DNA of 64,000 bases from Aquabacterium sp. (lineage in GTDB: Bacteria > Pseudomonadota > Gammaproteobacteria > Burkholderiales > Burkholderiaceae_C): NCBI GenBank assembly GCA_023266355.1, contig JAHFQM010000004.1:62001-126000 (forward strand), read 5' to 3'. Both the position numbers and the translations under genes were made by a program. The notes under the pieces were generated by a model that was given only the letters and a program-made list of their open reading frames with translations, was not told the origin of the DNA and did not search any database. Positions 19,139 to 28,563 of the stretch are shown here, one piece after another. Positions within the stretch are counted from its first letter, which is position 1. Every line of letters starts with the position of its first letter.

Positions 19139-19157
19139 CCGCCCCGCTGACCGAGGC

Positions 19158-20450
19158 TCACACGGACTGCGCCGCCACAAACGCCCAGGCCAGTCCGATG
19201 TTGAGCAAAAGTGCGCCGGCCACGCGCAGGCCAAACGCACGCCCACCAGCGAGCCAGCCTGCGGTGGCCCGGGTCACGCCATTGACGCTCAGGGCCACCA
19301 TCAGGCCCAGCATCAGGTGATACACGGGCAGGGCCCCGGCACCGTGCATGGACAAGAGGCTGACCATGGGCGCATGCGCATCGGCCAGCGCGGCGACCGC
19401 CGTGCCCAGCAAGAGGCCGCTCACGCCTCGGTGCTGCGCCCAGCCCAGCAAGACCGCCCCCCCCAGCAGCAAGCCCGCCACCAGCAAGGCTTCGCGCAGC
19501 TTCAACACCCCACCCGAGGCCGGCGCATCAGGACCGGGCACGCCAGCAGATGCACCGTGTGCCCCCACCGACGCAGACCCCGACACGACCGCGCCGCGCC
19601 ACAAGGCCGCGCCCAGCAGCAGGGGCACGCTCACACCCACCCCCACCAGCGGCGCGATGGTGACCATCGCCGCGGGCGCCACGACGGACGCCATCAACAG
19701 CATCTGCACCCAGGTCGCGGCCATGGACAGCACCGCGGCACACCAGGCCAGGCGCAAAGGGGCTTGTCCTGTGCGCACCATGCTGCCCATCGCGCTGATG
19801 GTCGCCGTGCTCGACACGAAACCGCCCAGCAAGCCCGACAGGGCCAGTCCGGCCCGCGCACCCAGCAGGCGTTGCGCGACATGGCCCGCCGCCTGCATGG
19901 CCAGGATGACGATGACCAGCATCAGCACCCGCTGCGGCGACAGGTGCCCCAACCATCCGATGGGCTGCGCAGGCAACAAGGGCATCAGCACCAGGGCCAG
20001 CGCCGCCAGCAGCAGGCCGTCGTGCAACTCGTCCTCGCTCAACCAGTGGGTGGCGAAGTGGTGCAAGCGCTCGCGGGCCGCCAGCAAACTGGCCAGCAGC
20101 ACCGCCGCTGCGGCGGCCAGCTCGGGCTGGGGCACGGCCAGCATGCCGATGAGGGCGGTGGTGACCAAGGCCAGCTCGGTGGTCAGGCCCGGGTCGTCCG
20201 ACCGCGACCGCAGGTAAGACAGCGCCGCCAGCAAGATCACGCCCACCAGCGCCACCGCGGCCAGCGCGACCGACACGATCTGCGCGCACACCCCCAGCAG
20301 CGCCGCCACCATGAAGGTGCGCAGGCCCGCCGATTCGCGCTTCGGCCCCTCGCCCTTGCGGCGCTCACGCTCCAGGCCGATCAGCATGCCCGCGCCCAAG
20401 GCCACCACCACGCCCACCTGCTCGGCCGACAAGGCCCCGATCTGCAACAT
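19158..20450 (-). CDS. MgtC/SapB-DUF4010 family integral membrane protein
   Basis: The protein has about 430 residues and a dozen hydrophobic segments. The N-terminal MgtC-like region has GAGMLIGLERERRKGEG, the usual GLxRE motif after the first helix, followed by SAGLRTFMVAALLG; the C-terminal region is DUF4010 with LLGGFVSSTATISAMG. Family function is unproven; relatives are linked to Mg2+ stress or ion handling. The ATG at 20450 (MLQIGALSAEQ) is preferred over the longer frame. It diverges from minC across a 167-bp gap. Confidence 0.82.
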   Translation of the reverse strand: MLQIGALSAEQVGVVVALGAGMLIGLERERRKGEGPKRESAGLRTFMVAALLGVCAQIVSVALAAVALVGVILLAALSYLRSRSDDPGLTTELALVTTALIGMLAVPQPELAAAAAVLLASLLAARERLHHFATHWLSEDELHDGLLLAALALVLMPLLPAQPIGWLGHLSPQRVLMLVIVILAMQAAGHVAQRLLGARAGLALSGLLGGFVSSTATISAMGSMVRTGQAPLRLAWCAAVLSMAATWVQMLLMASVVAPAAMVTIAPLVGVGVSVPLLLGAALWRGAVVSGSASVGAHGASAGVPGPDAPASGGVLKLREALLVAGLLLGGAVLLGWAQHRGVSGLLLGTAVAALADAHAPMVSLLSMHGAGALPVYHLMLGLMVALSVNGVTRATAGWLAGGRAFGLRVAGALLLNIGLAWAFVAAQSV

Positions 20451-20617
20451 CCCGACTCCGCCCCTTCCTGTCCGCACAACACGCCGTGCGAACCAGTATC
20501 GCGCCGATCAGGCCCAGGTCCGCATCCGCCACAGCACTGGCGAAACGAAACACCCTGCGCGACCGGCATGCCCCTTGCGCTGCCTTAAACTTCACGCTTT
20601 ACCAGCACCGCATCTCC

Positions 20618-21373
20618 ATGCCTGCACCCACCGCCGCACCGGCCTTGTTCGATGTCAAAAGCGCCTCCCTGACGCTGGAGGCCTTCGTGCTCAAGACGGG
20701 CAACCTGACGGCCTTGGCCCAGGCGCTGGACGAGCGCTTCGGCGCCACCCCCGACCTGTTCAACGGCGAACCCGTCGTCATCGACCTGACCCACCTGGCC
20801 AGCCTGGACGTCGCCATCGACTTCCCCGCCCTCATCGCGCTGCTGCAGAAACACAAGCTCAAGCCCGTGGCCGTGCGCGGCACGACGCGCAAGCAAAGCG
20901 ATGCCGCACAGGCGGCGGGCCTGGTCGAAGCACCTGACAGCCACGCGGCACCGGCGCGCGTCGAAACCGTCGAGGTCGTGCGCGAGGTGGTGCGTGAAGT
21001 CGTCCGCGAAGTGCCGGTCGAGGTGGAGGTGCCCGTGGCCGCCACCACCCTGATCATCGACAAGCCCTTGCGCTCCGGCCAGCAGGTCTATGCCAAGGGT
21101 GGCGACCTCATCGTCACGGCCGTGGTCAACCACGGCGCCGAAGTCATCGCCGACGGCAGCATCCACGTGTACGCACCGCTGCGCGGCAAGGCGATTGCCG
21201 GCGCCAAAGGCAACACCCAGGCACGCATCTTCGCGACCTGCATGGAGCCCGAGTTGCTGTCGATCGCCGGCACCTACCGCACCACCGACAACCCGCTGCC
21301 AGACAGCGTGCGCGGCAAGCCGGCGCAGATCCGCCTCGATGGCGAGCGCCTGGTGTTCGAACCGATTTCCTGA
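20618..21373 (+). CDS. minC: Septum site-determining protein MinC
   Basis: The protein has 251 residues. The N-terminal MinC domain (about 8-105) has EPVVIDLTHLASLDVAIDF; the C-terminal beta-helix domain (about 145-250) has RSGQQVYAKGGDLIVTAVVN, GAEVIADGSIHVYAPLRGKA and ATCMEPELLSIAGTYRT. MinC blocks FtsZ ring assembly at the poles when recruited by MinD. The linker is a periodic VREV/VPVEVEV stretch (about 110-135). It is the first gene of minCDE: minD starts 38 bp downstream. The start follows the non-conserved upstream extension. Confidence 0.95.
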   Translation: MPAPTAAPALFDVKSASLTLEAFVLKTGNLTALAQALDERFGATPDLFNGEPVVIDLTHLASLDVAIDFPALIALLQKHKLKPVAVRGTTRKQSDAAQAAGLVEAPDSHAAPARVETVEVVREVVREVVREVPVEVEVPVAATTLIIDKPLRSGQQVYAKGGDLIVTAVVNHGAEVIADGSIHVYAPLRGKAIAGAKGNTQARIFATCMEPELLSIAGTYRTTDNPLPDSVRGKPAQIRLDGERLVFEPIS

Positions 21374-21411
21374 ACCTCTTTGCACAGACCCACTGAAAGG
21401 ACCGCCCTCCC

Positions 21412-22227
21412 ATGGCCAAGATCATCGTCGTGACTTCCGGCAAAGGCGGCGTCGGCAAGACGACCACCAGCGCCTCTTTCGCATCGGGCCTGGCCCTGCG
21501 CGGCCACAAGACGGCCGTCATCGACTTCGACGTCGGCCTGCGCAACCTCGACCTGATCATGGGTTGCGAACGCCGCGTGGTCTATGACCTCATCAACGTC
21601 ATCCATGGCGAGGCCAACCTGAACCAGGCCCTCATCAAGGACAAGCAGTGCGACAACCTCTACGTGCTGGCCGCCTCGCAAACGCGTGACAAGGACGCCC
21701 TCACCCAGGAAGGCGTCGAGAAGGTCTTGAAGGACCTCGGCGAGATGGGCTTCGAGTACGTCGTGTGCGACTCGCCCGCCGGCATCGAAACGGGCGCACT
21801 GATGGCCATGCACTTCGCCGACGAAGCCATCGTGGTGACCAACCCCGAGGTGTCGTCCGTGCGCGACTCCGACCGCATCCTGGGCATGCTGCAAAGCAAG
21901 ACCCAGCGCGCCCAGAACAGCGGCGAGCCCATCAAGGAGCACCTGCTGATCACGCGCTACAACCCCAACCGCGTCGAAGGCGGCCAGATGCTCTCGCTGG
22001 AAGACATCCACGAGATCCTGCGCGTCAAGCTGATCGGCGTGGTCCCCGAATCGGAGACCGTGCTGAACGCCTCCAACCAGGGCATCCCGGCCATCCACAT
22101 GACCGGCACCGACGTGTCCGAGGCCTACAAAGACGTCATCGCGCGCTTCTTGGGCGAAGACAAACCCATGCGCTTCATCGATGCCGAAAAGCCCGGCTTC
22201 TTCAAGCGCCTGTTCGGAGGCAAGTGA
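21412..22227 (+). CDS. minD: Septum site-determining ATPase MinD
   Basis: The protein has 271 residues. The deviant Walker A is [14 protein letters not shown] (about 10-23), with the conserved signature lysine. [21 protein letters not shown] follows in two parts, and the switch region [14 protein letters not shown] is near 120. The C-terminus [14 protein letters not shown] is the amphipathic membrane-targeting helix. MinD binds membrane with ATP, recruits MinC and is released by MinE. AAGGA precedes the ATG. Length equals the usual 270. Confidence 0.97.
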   Translation: MAKIIVVTSGKGGVGKTTTSASFASGLALRGHKTAVIDFDVGLRNLDLIMGCERRVVYDLINVIHGEANLNQALIKDKQCDNLYVLAASQTRDKDALTQEGVEKVLKDLGEMGFEYVVCDSPAGIETGALMAMHFADEAIVVTNPEVSSVRDSDRILGMLQSKTQRAQNSGEPIKEHLLITRYNPNRVEGGQMLSLEDIHEILRVKLIGVVPESETVLNASNQGIPAIHMTGTDVSEAYKDVIARFLGEDKPMRFIDAEKPGFFKRLFGGK

Positions 22228-22232
22228 ACGCC

Positions 22233-22502
22233 ATGGGATTCCTCTCCTTCTTCCTCGGTGAAAAGAAGCAGACCGCCACGGTCGCCAAGGAGCGCCTGCA
22301 GCTCATCCTGGCGCACGAGCGCAATGGCCGCAGCCACAGCCCCAACTACCTGCCCGACCTGCAGCGCGAGCTGGTGGCGGTGATTTCGAAGTACGTCTCC
22401 ATCAACCCGGACGACATCAAGGTGTCCATGGAGCGCCAGGGCGACCTCGAAGTGCTGGAAGTCAAGATCGAACTGCCAGAGACGGGCGCCGGCGCGCGCT
22501 GA
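22233..22502 (+). CDS. minE: Topological specificity factor MinE
   Basis: The protein has 89 residues. The N-terminal [20 protein letters not shown] is the membrane-binding and MinD-interacting helix; the C-terminal topological domain has [19 protein letters not shown] and [20 protein letters not shown]. MinE stimulates MinD ATPase and drives pole-to-pole oscillation. It starts five bases after the minD stop, completing the minCDE operon. Confidence 0.96.
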   Translation: MGFLSFFLGEKKQTATVAKERLQLILAHERNGRSHSPNYLPDLQRELVAVISKYVSINPDDIKVSMERQGDLEVLEVKIELPETGAGAR

Positions 22503-22572
22503 GCCGTCATCAGCGGCTCCCGTGTTGCGGTGCACAATGCGTGCATTCAGCCTCACGGGAGCCCGCTGCACC

Positions 22573-23337
22573 ATGCGATACGTCGTCTTCAATCAAAAGG
22601 GTGGGGTCGGCAAATCCACCATCACCTGCAACCTCGCCGCCATCAGCGCCGCGCAAGGTCTCAAAACCCTCGTGGTCGACCTGGACCCGCAGGGCAACTC
22701 CACGCAATACCTGCTGGGCGAGCCTCCGGAAGACGCCAAGCAGCACGCCGCGGCATTCTTCGAGCAAACCCTGAGGTTCAGCGCCCGCCCGCAGGACATC
22801 GCCGATCACATCGTCGAAACCCCCTGGGAAAACCTGCACCTGATGCCCTCGCACCCCAGCCTGGACGAATTGCACGCCAAGCTGGAATCGCGCTACAAAA
22901 TCTACAAGCTCAGGGATGCCCTGGAGGAAATCGGCCAAACGTACGACCGAATTTACGTCGACACGCCCCCGGCCTTGAATTTCTACACCCGCTCGGCATT
23001 GATTGCCGCCCAGGGTTGCCTGATTCCCTTTGACTGCGACGATTTCTCGCGCCGCGCGCTCTATACCCTGCTGGACAACGTGCAGGAAATACGCGCGGAC
23101 CACAACGAGGATCTGGCCGTGAGCGGCATCATCGTCAACCAGTTTCAACCCCGAGCCACTTTGCCGCAAAAGCTGGTGCAGGAACTGATTGACGAGGGCT
23201 TGCCCGTGTTGCAGCCCTACCTGAGCAGTTCGGTGAAGATCAAGGAATCTCACCAATTGGCGCGCCCCATGGTTCACCTGGACCCGCGCCACAAACTCAC
23301 CCAGGAGTTCATGGCCCTGCACGACACCCTGCGTTGA
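22573..23337 (+). CDS. Orphan ParA-family ATPase
   Basis: The protein has 254 residues. The deviant Walker A is [18 protein letters not shown] (about 6-23); Walker A' is [15 protein letters not shown] (about 34-48); and the switch DTPPALNF is near 134. This is the ParA/Soj group that positions plasmids, chromosomes or protein clusters. No parB lies beside it, and it follows minE by 70 bp with its own start, so it is an orphan. Cargo could be a chemoreceptor array or storage granule; nothing here decides. Confidence 0.85.
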   Translation: MRYVVFNQKGGVGKSTITCNLAAISAAQGLKTLVVDLDPQGNSTQYLLGEPPEDAKQHAAAFFEQTLRFSARPQDIADHIVETPWENLHLMPSHPSLDELHAKLESRYKIYKLRDALEEIGQTYDRIYVDTPPALNFYTRSALIAAQGCLIPFDCDDFSRRALYTLLDNVQEIRADHNEDLAVSGIIVNQFQPRATLPQKLVQELIDEGLPVLQPYLSSSVKIKESHQLARPMVHLDPRHKLTQEFMALHDTLR

Positions 23338-23579
23338 ACGCGAACAGAGCGACCGAACACCCTTTCACGTCTTTACAACAAGCAGATTCGGGATAACCGC
23401 ACACTTTGCAGATATTTGTCATGAACGGCCGGCATGCTGTAAGAATGTGTCAAGCAAGTAAGCACCTTCATCGGTGACGGCGGCCTGCGGTCGGCCACCC
23501 ACTTGCTTTTTCCGTGCGGTCGCCTGCCCTGGCGCAGGTGACCGATCGTTTTTCATCACGGATCACCAAAGGTGTGTTC

Positions 23580-24326
23580 ATGTCCAGACCGACTGTGAGA
23601 CTTGGCCGTCCTTACACGCGGCCCGCCCTGGAAACCCAGCCCTTGCCGTTCCGGATGCGGATCGCCAAGAGCCCCGAGGACATCCAGCGGGTTTGCCGGC
23701 ACCGGGGCGAGGCGTATGCCCGCCACCAGCCCGACTTGGTCCAACGACTGTCCCTGTTCGAGCCTGAAGCCGACGACCTGCGCGACGATGTGGTCCTGGT
23801 GATGGCCGAATCGCACGAAGACGGCAGCATCTTGGGTTCGCTGCGCCTGAGCACGAACATCAACACGCCGCTGCGCTTCGAAAAGGAATTCGAACTGCCA
23901 CAGCGGTTCCACCAACGGGCACTGGCAGAAGCCGGCCGCATGGTGACCCAGAATGGCCCCGGTGGGCGGATGGTCGTGCCGGCCTTGGTCAAGGTGGCCT
24001 ACGAGGTTTGCTTCCGCACCGGCATCGATGCCTTGCTGCTCATTGCCCGGCAACCCATCGACCGCATGTACAAGGCCATGCAGTTCGAAGACATTTTCGG
24101 CGAGCGGGTCATCACCTCGGCGCAGCCCGGGGTGCCTGTCACGCTGTTCTTCATGGACACCCTCAGATTCGAGCATCGCCTCCGCGAAGCCGACTGCCAG
24201 ATATACCCTTTCTTGGTTGAAACCGATCACCCCGATATCGACATCGACCCGGATTTCGTCCGCGAGAGATTCAACATCCCTCAGTCGGTGCGCCGGGAAC
24301 GTTTCGCCGACATGCCCCTTGCCTGA
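23580..24326 (+). CDS. N-acyl amino acid synthase-like acyltransferase (FeeM/GNAT fold)
   Basis: The protein has 248 residues. An acyl-homoserine-lactone-synthase-like GNAT core is visible: FRMRIAKSPEDIQRVCRHRG (about 23-42), the acidic strand GSILGSLRLSTN, an AEAGRMVTQNG block (about 120-130), then VVPALVKVAYEVCFRTGID and the acyl-CoA-site strand LLLIARQPIDRMYKAMQF. This matches FeeM-type N-acyl amino acid synthases and the acyltransferases associated with PEP-CTERM/exosortase loci. The predicted reaction transfers an acyl chain from acyl-ACP to an amino acid, possibly producing a lipid signal. A hybrid histidine kinase follows 273 bp downstream on the same strand. Confidence 0.7.
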   Translation: MSRPTVRLGRPYTRPALETQPLPFRMRIAKSPEDIQRVCRHRGEAYARHQPDLVQRLSLFEPEADDLRDDVVLVMAESHEDGSILGSLRLSTNINTPLRFEKEFELPQRFHQRALAEAGRMVTQNGPGGRMVVPALVKVAYEVCFRTGIDALLLIARQPIDRMYKAMQFEDIFGERVITSAQPGVPVTLFFMDTLRFEHRLREADCQIYPFLVETDHPDIDIDPDFVRERFNIPQSVRRERFADMPLA

Positions 24327-24599
24327 GGCATGCCCCGCCCGGCATTGCTTGAAAAGGGACATGCACTGACAGCATTCTTCGATAAGCGGCCAGGTTCGGT
24401 GTCAGTCAGGGAATTCGAGGTCTCTGCGCTGGTGAATAATCCGCGAACAGATGATCTCCCTTGCGTGGACTGCACCGAGGGGCAAATCTGAGAAACTGCA
24501 CTTTGCGCCCCGCGCCCCGGAACACCGTTCCAGCAGCGAGTGCAGTTGGTTGGCCCATGAGCGACAGAACAGGCTGCGCTCATCACGCACAGAGGCGAC

Positions 24600-26492
24600 A
24601 TGAGGTCTGACAAGGCAGCCATGCATCAATTTTTTCGCACCTTCGGCAACCGGGGCTTTGCCAACCATGCGTTGGAAGCCGAGTTTCGGGCCGCCTACAA
24701 CTCGCACGGTGCGAAATTCATCTTCATCTGTGCCATCGTGTCGGCACTGTATTTCCTGGTGTTCTGGGCCTCCGACCTGTTTTTCAGGGGTCTTCCTGTT
24801 TCCGACCCGGCCCAAATCAGCCGTGCAGCCCTCATCTCTGGCTTGCTGACATGCGCGGTGATCAACCGCCAATACCGCCATTTTTTCGTTCAGCACTATC
24901 CCGCTTGCTTCATCACGATGGTGGTGTCAGCGTGTGCGATGAGCAACCTCGCCATCGTCTCGCGCCACGCGCATGATTCGTCCGTCAGCCTGACATGGGG
25001 CCTCACATCGGCAGCGGTGTTTGCCACTTTTGTCGTCTTCGGTTTCGCACGCTTGCGCGCGGGCACCACCACCTTGCTGTCGGTGACCGTGAGTTGCATG
25101 GCCATCTACAGTGCGTGGCGCCAACCCCAGTTGGACACCGCCGCCTTCCAGCGCATGACAGTGCACTTGGTCGCCGCCAACCTGCTGGGCTACAGCTTCT
25201 ACCGCTTCTCCCTGCTGCGCGAACGCAAGCTGTTCCTGCAGTCCAAGCGCAAGAACCGCATCGCCGAGTTGCGCCGCATGAAGGAAATGGCAGAAACTGC
25301 CAACCGCGCCAAAACCGCTTTCCTGGCCAACATGAGCCACGAAATCAGAACGCCCATGAACGGGGTCATCGGTGCGCTCAGCATGCTCAGCGACCAGAAC
25401 ATGACCGAGCGCGACCGGCTGTTCGTTCGCTCGGCGCGGGACTCGGCGCGCAACCTGCTGCACATCCTCAACGAGATCCTGGACTTCGCCAAGCTCGACG
25501 CCCAGAAGATCCGCTTGACGCCCGCCCCGTTCGACCCGCGCGACCTGATCTTCAGCGTGTGCCAGGCTTTCCAGGCCACGGCCGAGCAGAAAAGCATCCG
25601 CATCCGCCACGACTGCAAGCAGGTGCCACCCCAGGTGCGCAGCCTCATCGCCGACGAGGGCAAGCTGCGCCAGGTGCTGCTCAACCTCGTGAGCAATGCC
25701 GTGAAGTTCACGCAATCGGGCGAGGTGGTGGTCAGCCTGTCGGTGCACTGTCAGAGCACCGAGATGGCGCAGGTCAAGCTCGATGTGTCCGACACCGGCG
25801 TGGGCATCCCGCACGAGTCCCTGGACCAGCTCTTCCAGCCCTTTTTCCAGGTGGAGACGGGCGCCAACCGCAGCTACGGCGGCACGGGCCTGGGCCTGGC
25901 CATCTGCAAGCAGATCATCGACGAGATGGGCGGGCTGATCGGGGTGCGCAGCGTGTTGGGCATCGGCACCACCTTCGAAGTGGTGCTGGAGTTGCCCTAC
26001 AGCATCATGACGGCCACCACGCAGGGCAAGCTGGCCACCGACGACGGCTTCCCCGACACCCTGCCGCCCGAGCACGCCGACCTGAACCTGCAAGGCGAGG
26101 TGCTGCTGGTGGAGGACAACGAGGTCAATGCCTTCATCGCCACGATGACGCTGGAGAGCCTGGGCATTGTCAGTCGCCACGCCAAGAACGGCGAGGTGGC
26201 CGTGGCCATGTTCCAGGAGCAGGCCTTCGACGTCATCCTGATGGACTGCGAGATGCCCGTGATGGACGGCTACGAGGCCGCGCGCCGCATCCGCGCACTG
26301 GAAGGCGCCGACACGGCGCGTGAGCGCACGCCCATCATCGCGCTGACGGCGCATGCGCTCAGCGGTGACCGCGAGGTCTGCCTGGCGCAAGGCATGGACG
26401 ACTACCTCACCAAGCCCTTCGACCGCCAGGCGCTGGCCAGCCTGCTGTCGCGCTGGCTGCCGCTGTCCACATCCTCTGGCGCTGGCGCCTGA
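24600..26492 (+). CDS. Hybrid sensor histidine kinase with membrane sensor and receiver
   Basis: The protein has 630 residues. The N-terminal 200 residues hold about six membrane helices with very short loops, a membrane-embedded sensor. A linker coiled coil leads to HisKA with the phospho-accepting His in MSHEIRTPMNG (about 245-255), then HATPase_c with EGKLRQVLLNLVSNAVKF (N box), SDTGVGIP, and YGGTGLGLAI (G box). The receiver at about 500-620 has VLLVEDNEVN, the phospho-acceptor Asp in ILMDCEMPVMDG and TKPF. No output domain or separate regulator is adjacent. It may sense the product of the acyltransferase upstream; that is only an inference from adjacency. Confidence 0.9.
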   Translation: MRSDKAAMHQFFRTFGNRGFANHALEAEFRAAYNSHGAKFIFICAIVSALYFLVFWASDLFFRGLPVSDPAQISRAALISGLLTCAVINRQYRHFFVQHYPACFITMVVSACAMSNLAIVSRHAHDSSVSLTWGLTSAAVFATFVVFGFARLRAGTTTLLSVTVSCMAIYSAWRQPQLDTAAFQRMTVHLVAANLLGYSFYRFSLLRERKLFLQSKRKNRIAELRRMKEMAETANRAKTAFLANMSHEIRTPMNGVIGALSMLSDQNMTERDRLFVRSARDSARNLLHILNEILDFAKLDAQKIRLTPAPFDPRDLIFSVCQAFQATAEQKSIRIRHDCKQVPPQVRSLIADEGKLRQVLLNLVSNAVKFTQSGEVVVSLSVHCQSTEMAQVKLDVSDTGVGIPHESLDQLFQPFFQVETGANRSYGGTGLGLAICKQIIDEMGGLIGVRSVLGIGTTFEVVLELPYSIMTATTQGKLATDDGFPDTLPPEHADLNLQGEVLLVEDNEVNAFIATMTLESLGIVSRHAKNGEVAVAMFQEQAFDVILMDCEMPVMDGYEAARRIRALEGADTARERTPIIALTAHALSGDREVCLAQGMDDYLTKPFDRQALASLLSRWLPLSTSSGAGA

Positions 26493-26509
26493 ACGGCACA
26501 ACCCGCTGC

Positions 26510-27457
26510 TCAGCGGCTGAACAAGCCGCGCACCCGCTGCACCACAGTCACGGCGGCCAGGGCCAGCACCCCACCCACGACGCCGGTCAAGGCGTCGAGC
26601 AGCAAGGGCACGACCGCCCCCACCACGCTGGCACCCGGCACCAGCGCCTCGGCGTGGGTCACGACCTCGTGCACCAGGTCATGGGCACCCGGCAGGCCGT
26701 GCAGCAAGATGCCGCCACCGACCAGGAACATCGCGGCCGTGCCAGCCACGGACAGCACCCGCATCAACAGGGGCGCAGCGTGCAGCAGGCCACGCCCGAG
26801 CGCCTGGACCAGCGCACCGCGGCGCTGGCTGAGGTAGAGGCCTGCGTCGTCCATCTTGACGATGCCGCCCACCAGCCCGTACACGCCCACGGTGATGGCC
26901 AGCGACACCCCGCTGAGCACCACCACCTGCTGCATCAAAGGCGCATCGGCCACGGTGCCCAGGGTGATGGCAACGATTTCTGCGGACAGGATGAAATCGG
27001 TGCGCACAGCGCCTTGCACCTTGTCGCGCTCGAAGGCGACCATGTCCACGTGGGTGTCGGCCAGGGCCTCGCGCAAGGCCTGGTGCTCGGCAACAGCCTC
27101 GGCCTCATCGGCATCGCCGTGGTGCAGGAAGGGGTGCGCCAGCTTCTCGACGCCCTCGAAGCAGAGGTAGGCGCCGCCCACCATCAGCAAAGGCGTCACC
27201 GCCCAGGGCGCCAGCGCGCTGATGGCCAGCGCGGCGGGCACCAGGATGACCTTGTTGCGCAACGAGCCTTTCGCCACGGCCCAGACGACCGGCAACTCGC
27301 GCTCGGCGCGGATGCCCGACACCTGCTGCGCGTTGAGCGCCAGGTCGTCGCCGAGCACGCCGGCGGTTTTCTTGGCCGCGACCTTGGACATCGCCGCGAC
27401 ATCGTCCAGCACCGTGGCGATGTCGTCGATCAGCACCAACAGGCTGGATGCCGCCAT
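26510..27457 (-). CDS. DUF808 (YedI) family membrane protein
   Basis: The protein has 315 residues. The start [21 protein letters not shown] is the hallmark of DUF808, followed by [20 protein letters not shown] and several membrane helices ([32 protein letters not shown]). The function of YedI-type proteins is unknown; they are inner-membrane proteins related by fold to transport components. It is monocistronic and convergent with the histidine kinase gene (17-bp gap). Confidence 0.88.
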   Translation of the reverse strand: MAASSLLVLIDDIATVLDDVAAMSKVAAKKTAGVLGDDLALNAQQVSGIRAERELPVVWAVAKGSLRNKVILVPAALAISALAPWAVTPLLMVGGAYLCFEGVEKLAHPFLHHGDADEAEAVAEHQALREALADTHVDMVAFERDKVQGAVRTDFILSAEIVAITLGTVADAPLMQQVVVLSGVSLAITVGVYGLVGGIVKMDDAGLYLSQRRGALVQALGRGLLHAAPLLMRVLSVAGTAAMFLVGGGILLHGLPGAHDLVHEVVTHAEALVPGASVVGAVVPLLLDALTGVVGGVLALAAVTVVQRVRGLFSR

Positions 27458-27524
27458 CTGAAACTCTCCCTTGGATGATCACGTGGGCGCCGATCTTACG
27501 CGGCGCGCGTGTCACCTCGGCGGT

Positions 27525-28406
27525 TCAGAGCGCGTCCAGGGACTCGCGCAATTCGTCGTGCCAGGTGCCCAGGTCGGCGTCTGAGACGTGCAACCAGGCC
27601 ATCGCGGCCTCGCCATGCCCGTGCCAGTCCACGTCGGGCTCCAGGCCTTCGTGGCGGCGCATGAGGTGCTCGGCCAGCAGGCCCATGGCGACCAGGGTGT
27701 GGACGTCCGGGTCCACGCTGCGCTCGCCGATGGCATCGAGGTCGTGGTGCAGGCGCACAGCGGCCGTCACGGCAGGGGCCAGGCGCCACAAACGGGACAC
27801 CAGCGCACCCACGACGGCGTGGTCGGTGCGGTGGTTGGCGTTTTCGGTGGCGACGAAAGAGCGGTCGATGCGCGCCTGCGCCTCGACCAAGGTGCTCAGG
27901 TAGCCCTTCACGCTTTGCGCCATCACCGGCAAGCCCACGTGGCAAAACAGGCCATAGGTGTAGGCCACGTCGGCCGAGACACCAGGCAGGCGCTCGGCCA
28001 TGAAGGACATGGCCTGGGCGCGCTTGGCGGCACGTTCCCAGAAGCGCTTGAGCTGTGGCGAATTGACGCGCATGGCGCCGCGTGCCAAAAATGCGGTCAT
28101 CACCTGCGCCGTTTGCGCCAAGCCCAGGCGGTTCATGGCCTGGCCCAGGGTCTGGACGGGTTGCCCAGCGCCGTACAAGGGGCTGTTGGCGGCGCGCAGC
28201 AGCGTGGCCGACATGGCGACGTCGCTGGTGGCGATGCGTGCCACCTCGTTGAGGTCGGGCTCCGCCTGCGCCATCGCCTGTTGCAAGCGCGTGAGCAGCT
28301 CGGGGCAAGGCGGGATGACGATGTGCTGCAAGGGGCCGCGCTTGCGGGCCTGGTCCAACTCGCTGAGGACGTCGTCAACGCTGGTGGACTCGGTGGCTGT
28401 GGTCAT
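27525..28406 (-). CDS. HDOD-domain signalling protein
   Basis: The protein has 293 residues. The HDOD domain spans about 35-235: IVIPPCPELLTRLQQAM, then LLRAANSPLYGAGQPVQTLG (the LxxxNSxxY motif), SRLWRLAPAVTAAVRLHHD at the C-terminal end. HDOD domains are HD-fold relatives without the full metal-binding HD pair; here the canonical HD dyad is not seen, so hydrolysis is not expected. Such proteins act as regulators in two-component or c-di-GMP signalling. It diverges from dusC. Confidence 0.85.
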   Translation of the reverse strand: MTTATESTSVDDVLSELDQARKRGPLQHIVIPPCPELLTRLQQAMAQAEPDLNEVARIATSDVAMSATLLRAANSPLYGAGQPVQTLGQAMNRLGLAQTAQVMTAFLARGAMRVNSPQLKRFWERAAKRAQAMSFMAERLPGVSADVAYTYGLFCHVGLPVMAQSVKGYLSTLVEAQARIDRSFVATENANHRTDHAVVGALVSRLWRLAPAVTAAVRLHHDLDAIGERSVDPDVHTLVAMGLLAEHLMRRHEGLEPDVDWHGHGEAAMAWLHVSDADLGTWHDELRESLDAL

Positions 28407-28563
28407 GGATGCAGGGTGGTTTTCTTTCCGGTTCGTTGTCTTCGACCACCGGCCCTAGAACTTGAGGGCTTCTGCGATGGAAATGCATCCATGCGTCACG
28501 GCTTCAGGCAAGGCCAGGGTGCGTACACTGGCAGCCCCCGAAACCCGCTGCGCCCACCGCCCG

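Noticed and set aside
23338..23579. Possible riboswitch or small RNA upstream of the acyltransferase
   Set aside because: Only weak local hairpins; no recognisable conserved core or terminator.
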